Below are positions 32,881 to 39,945 of a stretch of 42,783 bases of DNA, one piece after another. A program made the position numbers and the translations under genes. The notes beneath the pieces were generated by a model. It ran no database searches, was not told where the DNA came from, and saw only the letters and a program-made list of their open reading frames with translations. Every line of letters begins with the position of its first letter. The stretch's first letter is position 1. The stretch is from contig JBHJOB010000081.1 of NCBI GenBank assembly GCA_050330195.1, positions 1 through 42,783 of the forward strand. The letters run 5' to 3'. Source of the stretch: JAHQVI01 sp050330195. GTDB lineage: Bacteria; Pseudomonadota; Alphaproteobacteria; Rhizobiales; Rhodomicrobiaceae.

Positions 32881-33837
32881 CTATGCGGGCACCAGATAGT
32901 GGACGCTGAACAGCCGTTCCGCACCTGTCCAGACCTTCACCGGGGTCCAGCCAGCCGAACGCGCCAGCGTCTGAAATTCCTCGACGCCATATTTGTGCGA
33001 ATTCTCCGTGTGGATCGTTTCCCCTCTTACGAAGCGGAAACGCTCGCCCAGCACCTCGGCTGTCTGATCCTCCAGACTGCGGATATGCATCTCGATCCGC
33101 CCTTCCGCGTCATTGTAGATCGCTTCATGGGCGAAACGGCTGACATCGAAGTCACCCTCCAGCTCGCGGTTGATGCGCTCCAGCAGGTTGAGATTGAACG
33201 CCGCCGTTACGCCCAGGCTGTCGTTATAGGCGGGCAGCAATCGGCCCAGATCCTTCTTCAGATCGACACCGACGCTGAAGGCGCAGTTGGCGCCCAGTAA
33301 CGACCGGGAGTTCTCCATGAACTGACGCGCATCGGGGCGGGTCAGATTGCCGATGGTGGAGCCGGGAAAGAAGCCGAGCTTCTTGCGGGTACGGATCGGT
33401 TTGGGCAGCTCCAGCCTGCTGTTGAAGTCGCCATGCAGGGGCCACACGTCGAGATCGGGATATTTGCCTCGCAAACGGCTTGCCGCTCCCGCGAGCGCAG
33501 CGTCCGAGATGTCGATCGGCACATAGGAATCAAGGTCGGCCAGCGCTTCGATGAGGCTGTCCGTCTTCCGGCTGGAACCGGAGCCGAACTCCACGAGACT
33601 GACGCCGGGGCCGGCAAGTTCCGCCATCTCATCGGCGTGCGCATCGAGCAACGCGATTTCCGCGCTGGTCGGGTAATATTCCTCAAGCTCGGTGATCTGC
33701 TCGAAAAGCTCCGAGCCCTTCGCATCATAGAAGAAGCGGGAGGGGATGGACTTCGGCCCTCCGGCCAATCCGGTGAGGACTGCGTCCGCGAAGTCTCCAC
33801 GGGGTCCGTCCAGTCTTTCGCATGCGGCCGACCTCAT
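32881..33837 (-). CDS. egtD: L-histidine N-alpha-methyltransferase
   Basis: EgtD trimethylates histidine with three SAM to give hercynine, the first step of ergothioneine synthesis. The 318-residue protein has the SAM motif LVEFGSGSSRKTDSLIEAL (about 79-98), PSRFFYDAKGSELFEQIT near the N-terminus, the family's GFFPGSTIGNL and, at the C-terminus, ENSHKYGVEEF. Its start is the ATGA overlap with egtB. The stop is 10 bp from the composite repeat. No egtC or egtE gene is in the window, so the later steps must use other enzymes or elsewhere-encoded ones. Confidence 0.94.
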   Translation of the reverse strand: MRSAACERLDGPRGDFADAVLTGLAGGPKSIPSRFFYDAKGSELFEQITELEEYYPTSAEIALLDAHADEMAELAGPGVSLVEFGSGSSRKTDSLIEALADLDSYVPIDISDAALAGAASRLRGKYPDLDVWPLHGDFNSRLELPKPIRTRKKLGFFPGSTIGNLTRPDARQFMENSRSLLGANCAFSVGVDLKKDLGRLLPAYNDSLGVTAAFNLNLLERINRELEGDFDVSRFAHEAIYNDAEGRIEMHIRSLEDQTAEVLGERFRFVRGETIHTENSHKYGVEEFQTLARSAGWTPVKVWTGAERLFSVHYLVPA

Positions 33838-35138
33838 GCTGCACCGCCATCGTCGGCGAGCCGCAATCCGTTGAACTGCCAGCGCTGATGCGGATAGAAA
33901 AAATTCCGGTAAGAACGGCGGATATGGCCCTCCGGCGTCACGCAGGATCCGCCTTTCAGGACAAACTGATTGCACATGAACTTCCCGTTATATTCGCCGA
34001 TCGCGCCCTCGGCGGCCTTGAAGCCCGGATAGGGCAGATAGGCGCTGCCGGTCCACTCCCAAAGCTCGCCGATCATCTGCTGAAGCGCTCCAGCGCCGTT
34101 CGTGACAGGATGCGGATGAAGCGCCTTTTGGCCCAGCATGTTGCCTTCGAGAGGCACGGACGCGGAGGCAACCTCCCACTCGAATTCGGTCGGCAGACGC
34201 TTGTCCGCCCAGCGGGCGAACGCATCTGCTTCGTAATAGCTGACATGGCAGACGGGCCGTGCCGGATCGACGGGCTTCAAGCCCTGAAGGCTCATTTGGC
34301 GCCAGGCGCCATCGCGCTGTTCCCAGTAGAGCGGCGCGTCCCAGCCCTCGGCCTGCACCCTCGCCCAGCCATCTGAGAGCCAGAGCGTCGGCGTCGTGTA
34401 GCCGCCATCAGCCATGAATTCCAGCCACTCGCCGTTTGTGACCAGCCGGTTGGACAGCCTGAAGGGGCGCAGCAACTGTTCATGGCGCGGGCCTTCATTG
34501 TCATAGGCGAAGCCCTCGCCATCATGTCCGACCGGAAAGATCCCGCCGGGAAACGAGATCCATTCCTGCCCGGCCTGATCGGCTTGCGCAGGCCCGCTGT
34601 CGGCCGCTTCCCGATAGACCGGCCGGAGCGGATTCCCGGCAAATGCCGCGAGGATGTCGGTGAACATCAACTCCTGATGCTGCTGCTCGTGATGAATGCC
34701 CAACTCAATCAGGTTCAACACCTCCGGCGACGGACCGTTCCCGCGCGCCAGAAAATCGGCAAGCGAGCGGTCGACATGGTCCCGGTAAGCTTTCACTTCG
34801 CTGTTCGCAGGGCGCGTCAACAGGCTGCGCTTTGGCCGCGGGTGACGGGGACCGGCATTTTCGTAATAGGAATTGAAGCAGAAATTGAAGCGCTCATCGA
34901 ATTCGCGATAGGCCGGATCATGCGGCTTGAGCACCATCTCCTCGAAGAACCAAGTCGTATGCGCCAGATGCCACTTCGTCGGACTGGCATCCTCCATGGC
35001 CTGCACGATCTGCTCCTCATCGCTGAGCGGCTCGGCGATCCAGCGCGACGTCTCCCTCGTCCTGAAAAGCGCCTCTTGAAGACTGCCCGTGCCGCTGTTC
35101 AGGGATACGCCCGGTGACGCAAAATCATCTAATGGCAT
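33834..35138 (-). CDS. egtB: ergothioneine biosynthesis protein EgtB (sulfoxide synthase)
   Basis: EgtB is a non-heme iron enzyme that joins hercynine with gamma-glutamylcysteine or cysteine using oxygen. The 434-residue protein has a DinB-like N-terminal domain with the iron-binding histidines in KWHLAHTTWFFEE (His60) and HHEQQHQEL (His150, His154). It is followed by a formylglycine-generating-enzyme-like domain (about 190-430) with WISFPGGIFPVGHDG, RLPTEFEWEVA and LWEWTGSAY. The ATG at 35138 fits family length; the frame extends to 35255 without support. Whether the thiol donor is cysteine or gamma-glutamylcysteine cannot be told. It overlaps egtD by ATGA. Confidence 0.93.
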   Translation of the reverse strand: MPLDDFASPGVSLNSGTGSLQEALFRTRETSRWIAEPLSDEEQIVQAMEDASPTKWHLAHTTWFFEEMVLKPHDPAYREFDERFNFCFNSYYENAGPRHPRPKRSLLTRPANSEVKAYRDHVDRSLADFLARGNGPSPEVLNLIELGIHHEQQHQELMFTDILAAFAGNPLRPVYREAADSGPAQADQAGQEWISFPGGIFPVGHDGEGFAYDNEGPRHEQLLRPFRLSNRLVTNGEWLEFMADGGYTTPTLWLSDGWARVQAEGWDAPLYWEQRDGAWRQMSLQGLKPVDPARPVCHVSYYEADAFARWADKRLPTEFEWEVASASVPLEGNMLGQKALHPHPVTNGAGALQQMIGELWEWTGSAYLPYPGFKAAEGAIGEYNGKFMCNQFVLKGGSCVTPEGHIRRSYRNFFYPHQRWQFNGLRLADDGGAA

Positions 35139-35380
35139 GAGAAAACCTGTTGCTCTTGTGATTGATGCAGTCGGAGAGATGGTCGAATCGCGGAACCCCA
35201 TGTCCGCAGATCCACACGTCTTTCTGCCCGTTCTAACTGTCGAACCTCGGATCAACGATCTTGTTCCAGAACGCGTGCGAGTCGCGAGAACATAATAGGA
35301 ACATCAGGGGCGGCGGCGCAAGACAAGAAGAAACAAATTTTTGTGACGATCCTGCGTCACTCGCGAAGAGAGGACAGGAA

Positions 35381-36103
35381 TCACGCTTCAACGAGCCGTA
35401 TCGGCTCATCTTCCCTGCGGCCCATGGCGCTTTCGACTGCGCGCACGAACGCCCGGAACAGAGCTCTGTGGCGGGCGCGGTAAATCAGAAACTCCGGATG
35501 CCATTGAACCCCGATGCGAAAGCTCGCGGCCGGATCTTCAATCGACTGCACCACCCCGAATTCATCACGCCCGGAAATGCGCAGATTGCCGCCCACCCGG
35601 TCCACCGCCTGGTTGTGCAGGCTGTTCACCCGCAGCGATTCATCCCCCATGATTTTCGCAAGACGCGACCCGTCATCGAGGCTCACCCGCTTTGCGGGCA
35701 ACGGCGTCCACATTTTCGGCATAGATGTGAAGACGCGGCGCACATCCTGGTGGAGGGTGCCGCCATAAAACACGTTCAGGATCTGCGCGCCGCGGCAAAC
35801 GCCGAGCACCGGCATGTCGAGCGGCGCGGCCCTTTCCAGCAGCGCCAGCTCCAGCGCATCCCGCGCCGGGTCGATGCGCACATCGAGGATCGGTTCGCCC
35901 TGGTAGAGTTCCGCGCTGATGTGGTCCCCGCCGCCGATGATCAGGCCGTCGAATTCGCGCGACGCCAGATCCTCGACCGGCGCAACCAGCCGCACCGGCC
36001 GTGCGCCCATCAGCTTCAGCGAGAGCCAGTAGAACCACCACATGTACCGGCCGCCGCGCTTCGTGCTGGTGACGCCAATGCAAGGTTTGCGGCTCCGGCT
36101 CAT
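35381..36103 (-). CDS. class I glutamine amidotransferase-like hydrolase (peptidase C26)
   Basis: A 240-residue protein of the gamma-glutamyl hydrolase / PuuD-like family. The nucleophile is Cys103 in VLGVCRGAQILN and the His-Glu pair is in GVQWHPEFL (His202, Glu204). The GLIIGGGDHI motif supplies the oxyanion hole region. Such enzymes hydrolyse gamma-glutamyl amides or glutamine. The start overlaps the amidoligase stop by ATGA, so it is strictly coupled to a ligase of the opposite reaction. It is not EgtC, which is a class II (N-terminal Cys) amidotransferase. The 242-bp gap before egtB suggests a separate transcript is possible. Confidence 0.9.
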   Translation of the reverse strand: MSRSRKPCIGVTSTKRGGRYMWWFYWLSLKLMGARPVRLVAPVEDLASREFDGLIIGGGDHISAELYQGEPILDVRIDPARDALELALLERAAPLDMPVLGVCRGAQILNVFYGGTLHQDVRRVFTSMPKMWTPLPAKRVSLDDGSRLAKIMGDESLRVNSLHNQAVDRVGGNLRISGRDEFGVVQSIEDPAASFRIGVQWHPEFLIYRARHRALFRAFVRAVESAMGRREDEPIRLVEA

Positions 36104-37071
36104 AGCATCACCAGCCATTCGCTCGATCGAAGCGCCCAGTCTTCCGGAATGAACCGCTGCCGGTTGGCGCGATAGGCAGCACCCATCGTATCGAGCGTCC
36201 GGCGCTGCTCGGCCAGCCTCTCGACGATGACCCAGCGGTCCCATTCCGCCGTGATGCTCCAGTTCGCATCGTCGAGATTGGCGTCGGGCAGACGGTAGTG
36301 AAATGTCGGACGCGCCTTCACTCTCGGATCGGTCACCACGTTGCGCACGCGGGCCTCATCGAGCCATGCAAACAGCGGCAGCATGTCGAGTTCGCGATTG
36401 CGTGTCGGATTGGCGGTGATGTAGTCGTCGATCATGCGGTCCTGCGAAGGCCAGTAATCCGGCGCAACCACCATCGCCGCATATTCTTTCGGAAAGGGAT
36501 CGGCGTAGGCGACGAGCCTGCGGGTAAAATCTATCGACATGATCGCCCGCAACCAGTCCGACGTCAGAAGATAGGCCTTGAGGACCGACAGGATCCATTC
36601 CGTGCTTCTGTCAGCCAGCTCCGGATTGAGCTGCGCGCCAAAGGCAAAGAACGGATTGGCGCGCGTGCCCTCGGCGCCGGTTTCCGCCAACACGCTAACG
36701 AGATGGTCAAGCTGCTCCAGCTTGCCGAGCGTCACCGGCGGGCAGACAATCTCGCAGGGCATGACGAGCGAACTGATGTCGCCGAGAACCGCATGAAGCC
36801 GTCTGCGGAAATCATCCCACGCTCCGCCTCGGCCGAGTGGCGCTCTGCCGGCGCCGCGATGCGCGACGCGCGTGTCAAGCTCACAGACAAAATCGCCGAG
36901 CGAGGTATTGCGAATGTAGAAACGATGCGGATCGATCTCTTCGGGCGTGCCGCCAAACAGAGAGCGGACCTTGTTGGCGCTCTCCGCGACGGACAGGGCG
37001 GCGAACTCGATTTCGACTCCAAGCCTTCTTGGCTGTCCTTCGTAATTCAACTTGCGCGGTGGCTGTTTCAC
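36100..37071 (-). CDS. COOH-NH2 amidoligase family protein
   Basis: A 323-residue protein matching the amidoligase family (PF12224), which has a glutamine synthetase-like fold and is predicted to join a carboxylate to an amine with ATP. The first strand RRLGVEIEFAALS (15-27) carries the metal-binding Glu pair. The ANPFFAFGAQLNPEL segment (about 138-152), SIDFTRRLVAYADPFP and the C-terminal ITAEWDRWVIVERLAEQR follow the family layout. The start is GTG at 37071, with GGAAAC close upstream. It is flanked by an amino-acid permease (24 bp upstream) and a C26 hydrolase (ATGA). The substrate is unknown. Confidence 0.88.
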   Translation of the reverse strand: MKQPPRKLNYEGQPRRLGVEIEFAALSVAESANKVRSLFGGTPEEIDPHRFYIRNTSLGDFVCELDTRVAHRGAGRAPLGRGGAWDDFRRRLHAVLGDISSLVMPCEIVCPPVTLGKLEQLDHLVSVLAETGAEGTRANPFFAFGAQLNPELADRSTEWILSVLKAYLLTSDWLRAIMSIDFTRRLVAYADPFPKEYAAMVVAPDYWPSQDRMIDDYITANPTRNRELDMLPLFAWLDEARVRNVVTDPRVKARPTFHYRLPDANLDDANWSITAEWDRWVIVERLAEQRRTLDTMGAAYRANRQRFIPEDWALRSSEWLVML

Positions 37072-37095
37072 GTTTCCGATCTGGGGTTGGCCGGT

Positions 37096-38343
37096 CTACT
37101 GGAAAAGCGCCGTGATCCGCCGCGCCAGCTCAGCGATCAGAAGAAGTCCGCTTGTGACGAAACCGAGCAGCGGAATGATGCGCGGTATGTTGAACGCCCC
37201 GGGAGCCGGCGAAGTTCCACCCTTGAGCCGCCACAGGGACAAGTTGACGAGCGCGAGGGCAGCCAGCGTCAGGCTGGAAGTGGTCTGCGCCAGACCGCGC
37301 AGCGAGAAGAGCGAACCGATAAGGAGGATGGCGGCGCACACCACTGCGGTCGCCACGAGCGGGGTGCGCGTGGCTTTCGAGACCTGTCCCAGAATGGCGG
37401 GAAGCTGTCCCTGCCGGGCAAGGCCGTAGAGAATGCGCGACGACATCACGAGCTGTATGAGCACCCCGTTTATCACTGCAAGCAGCGCCACGACGCTGAA
37501 CAGGCCCGTATCAAATCCGCTGAGCCGACCGAATATCTCCGCGAGCGGCGCATCCGATGCCGCCAGCGCGCCGGGCGCGACCGCGTTGACCGCGATCAGC
37601 GCGATCCAGACATAGAAGATCGTCGTGATCACAAGCGTCAGACCAATCGCCAGCGGCATGGTGCGGGAGGGCGCTTTGACCTCCTCCACGACATTCACCA
37701 TGTCCTCAAATCCGATGAAGGCGAAAAAGGCCAGCAGAGCCGATGCGGTCAGACCGACGATCACGCCCGCGTCAATGCGCGATGCCAGGGCGGCCGCGTT
37801 CGCCGCCATCGTCACCGGATCGGCCGGCGCATAGACGATCACCGCCACGAGCCCGCCTATTTCCACCAGCGTCAGAATGCCTGTCAGCAGAAGCGACTTG
37901 AACACGCCCCAGGCGGCAAAAGCGCCAAGTCCGGCGAGCAGCAGCGCAAAGAGCAACATGTCCGGCGCGCTGACGATCTGCTTGAGATAGCCGACACCGC
38001 CCTGTAGCAGCGTCGCGGAGGAAACGGCCCCGGACGTCGCGATAGCGAGGCCCGCAAGCAGCGAAATGTTCCGCAGGCCGAACCCTTCACGGATGTATAC
38101 GGCCTCGCCGGCGCTGACCGGATAGCGCACGGACAGCTCCGCGAAAGACGCCGCCGACAATGACGCGATCAAAGCTGCGAGAATAAAGGCGACCGGCAGA
38201 TAATAGCCCGACAGGGCGGCCGTTTCGCCGATGATGACATAGATCCCGGCGCCGACCGTCGTGCCCAGACCGTAGAGCGTCAGCAGCGGGAGAGTAATGG
38301 TGCGCGAAAGCTGTGGCTGACCGCTGCGGTTCGCTGTTGTCAT
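37096..38343 (-). CDS. APC-superfamily amino acid permease
   Basis: A 415-residue inner-membrane transporter with about 12 helices. The first helix motif GLGTTVGAGIYVIIG is the APC signature of the unwound TM1. FIGFEDMVNVVEEVKAPSRT marks the TM6-loop region. It could import the amine or amino acid used by the adjacent amidoligase, or export its product; direction and substrate are inference. The start codon is 9 bp from a CTAG palindrome (38352-38404), leaving little room for a conventional promoter. The -35/-10 would lie in the repeat or further upstream. Confidence 0.92.
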   Translation of the reverse strand: MTTANRSGQPQLSRTITLPLLTLYGLGTTVGAGIYVIIGETAALSGYYLPVAFILAALIASLSAASFAELSVRYPVSAGEAVYIREGFGLRNISLLAGLAIATSGAVSSATLLQGGVGYLKQIVSAPDMLLFALLLAGLGAFAAWGVFKSLLLTGILTLVEIGGLVAVIVYAPADPVTMAANAAALASRIDAGVIVGLTASALLAFFAFIGFEDMVNVVEEVKAPSRTMPLAIGLTLVITTIFYVWIALIAVNAVAPGALAASDAPLAEIFGRLSGFDTGLFSVVALLAVINGVLIQLVMSSRILYGLARQGQLPAILGQVSKATRTPLVATAVVCAAILLIGSLFSLRGLAQTTSSLTLAALALVNLSLWRLKGGTSPAPGAFNIPRIIPLLGFVTSGLLLIAELARRITALFQ

Positions 38344-38351
38344 CGAGAACT

Positions 38352-38404
38352 CTAGCGGTCCGGGCCAACATTGAGGGTTCGAAATGTCAGTGTCGGACCG
38401 CTAG
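38352..38404. repeat. third CTAG-ended palindrome (53 bp)
   Basis: CTAGCGGTCCG (38352-38362) is repeated inverted as CGGACCGCTAG (38394-38404), with ACATT/AATGT able to pair further in. The right CTAG is shared with the composite repeat that starts at 38401. It thus looks like one element nested or inserted end-to-end against the other. It lies immediately upstream of the permease start codon. Confidence 0.75.
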
Positions 38405-38568
38405 TGTCCCGATTCTGAAGTTCGCATCCATGTCAGCCGCAAGTTCCGTAGCGAACTTCAGAATCTCAAGGGACACTAGCTTACTGATTCTACTAGTGTG
38501 ATTCAGATCCAGAAGTTCGTGATGGACTCGCCGCAAAATGGTAACGAACTTCTGGATCATCACACTAG
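38401..38568 (-). repeat. CTAG-ended composite palindromic repeat, copy 2 (B-linker-A)
   Basis: It has the same 168-bp size and parts as copy 1, in reverse order: B (38401-38479), linker CTTACTGATTCTA (38480-38492) and A (38493-38568). The A hairpin and linker are reverse-complemented relative to copy 1. A differs at 2 of 76 positions. The loop of B, however, reads in the same direction on the plus strand in both copies. In B the stem pair changes from C-G to T-A (ATTCTGAAG/CTTCAGAAT) with pairing preserved. The right end CTAG provides the TAG stop codon of the cytochrome b561 gene. Confidence 0.92.
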
Positions 38569-39116
38569 GGCAACATGCGCTGCAGAACGCCGTCCTTGCG
38601 GATGAAATAGTGATAAAGCGCCGCGCCGATATGCACCATAAGCAGGCCGGCAATGACGAACGCCAATATCTCATGCGCGGCAAACAAGGGCGTCGCGAGG
38701 GTCTGGTCCTTCTCGACAAGAGCCGGCACGGTGAACAGACCGAAAAAGGAGATCGGCGCTCCGTAAGCGGATGTGGCGATCCAGCCGATCAGGGCTTGCG
38801 CCGTAACCAGCACATAGAGCGCCATATGCACCAGATGCGAGGCGATGCGCTGGATCGGATCAAGTGTCGGCTCGGGCGGCGGTGCGCCGTGGCTCAGCCG
38901 GTAGAATATCCGGACGATCATCAGCGCCAGCACGATAATCCCGAATGAGCGGTGAATTGTGTAAAGCACGTTCTGGAGGTTGCCCGGCTCCAGATTGTGC
39001 ATGATGACGCCAACCGGAATCATCACCAGCACGCAGATGGCAACGGCCCAATGCAGGAATTTGGCGAAACCCGAATAGCTCTCGGCTGCTGCGCCCTGTC
39101 CCGTCACGCTTGTCAT
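38565..39116 (-). CDS. cytochrome b561 family protein
   Basis: A 183-residue inner-membrane cytochrome b with four transmembrane helices. Histidines likely to ligate two hemes occur in FAKFLHWAVAICVL, YTIHRSFGIIVLAL, ASHLVHMALYVLV and GLLMVHIGAALYHYF. Such proteins carry electrons between quinones or superoxide and partners. The ATG at 39116 overlaps the stop of the RibD-type reductase by ATGA; GGGGAG lies upstream. The stop codon TAG is the CTAG end of the composite repeat, so the repeat insertion may have reset the 3' end of the gene. Confidence 0.93.
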   Translation of the reverse strand: MTSVTGQGAAAESYSGFAKFLHWAVAICVLVMIPVGVIMHNLEPGNLQNVLYTIHRSFGIIVLALMIVRIFYRLSHGAPPPEPTLDPIQRIASHLVHMALYVLVTAQALIGWIATSAYGAPISFFGLFTVPALVEKDQTLATPLFAAHEILAFVIAGLLMVHIGAALYHYFIRKDGVLQRMLP

Positions 39117-39817
39117 CTGTTCATCTCCCCGGCTGCCGATCTGAAACAACAGTCGAATAACACATCGCCGCCGCCAAGCGAATAGCACCGTGTCCGCGGA
39201 CGCATGGCTTCGTCAAGACCGTCAATGGGCGGCATGACGAGGCCCGGCTGGCCCGAGCCGAGCAGCATGGGCGCAACCAGCAGATACAGCCGGTCCACCG
39301 CCCCGGCGGCCATGAAGCGGGAGATCGTGTTCGCCCCGCCCTCGACCAGAATCCGCCTCATGCCGCGTTCGAACAGCGCTGCCACGATGTCATGCGGATC
39401 CAGCCCATGATCACCGATCGCGAGACAAATTGTCCTCACGCCAGCGGAGTCGTAATTTTGCCTTCCGGAAACTACATAAATGTTTGCGTTGCCATCGGAA
39501 AGACATCTCGCCTCTCTGGGCAGACGCCCATTCGGATCGATAATCACGCGTGCCGGGCTTCGGCCTTCAACGCGCCGCACTGTAAGGAGAGGATCGTCTG
39601 CGAGTACGGTGCCGACACCGACCACAACGGCATCGACAGAGGCGCGGACCAGATGCAGAAAATCCAGCGCTCCGGGGCCATTTATGTATTTCGAAGCACC
39701 GGTAGGCGTTGCAATGCGCCCATCGAGCGATTGACCGAGCTGCGCGACGACATACGGCTTTGCCGGATCGCTTTTTCCGATCGGCGCAAGGGCTGCTGTT
39801 GGATCGCTGTTCATCAT
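39113..39817 (-). CDS. RibD C-terminal domain reductase (pyrimidine reductase-like)
   Basis: A 234-residue stand-alone RibD reductase-domain (DHFR-like) protein. AQLGQSLDGRIATPTGASKY (about 25-44), AVVVGVGTVLADDPLLTVR and RRILVEGGANTISRFM are the NADPH and substrate-binding signatures. It lacks the zinc deaminase domain of full RibD. It may reduce 5-amino-6-ribosylamino-uracil phosphate in riboflavin synthesis, supported by the divergent ribA 128 bp away, or act on another pterin-like compound. ATG at 39817 or 39814 is chosen; a TTG at 39847 would extend it by ten codons. It is coupled by ATGA to a cytochrome b561 gene, an odd partner. Confidence 0.85.
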   Translation of the reverse strand: MMNSDPTAALAPIGKSDPAKPYVVAQLGQSLDGRIATPTGASKYINGPGALDFLHLVRASVDAVVVGVGTVLADDPLLTVRRVEGRSPARVIIDPNGRLPREARCLSDGNANIYVVSGRQNYDSAGVRTICLAIGDHGLDPHDIVAALFERGMRRILVEGGANTISRFMAAGAVDRLYLLVAPMLLGSGQPGLVMPPIDGLDEAMRPRTRCYSLGGGDVLFDCCFRSAAGEMNR

Positions 39818-39945
39818 GGACCGGAAATAGTTGGTGGAACTTGTCAAAATGGTGCGATCACTAATATGTGAGTTAGCGCCAGGTGAATAATAGCCATTTA
39901 AGCAGTGTTAATCGATGCGAACCTTGGAAGGGGAGCAAAAGGGTG

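Noticed and set aside
35381..36103. Calling the C26 gene egtC because egtB and egtD are adjacent
   Set aside because: EgtC is a class II amidotransferase with an N-terminal catalytic cysteine. This protein has an internal Cys103 and a class I C26 layout, and it is coupled to the amidoligase instead.
36298..38007. Plus-strand open frame of 569 codons opposite the amidoligase and permease
   Set aside because: It spans two well-supported minus-strand genes and gives a Gln/Arg/His-rich sequence with no domain.
39818..39945. FMN riboswitch between the RibD-type reductase and ribA
   Set aside because: The 128-bp gap is too short, and none of the conserved FMN aptamer elements was recognised.
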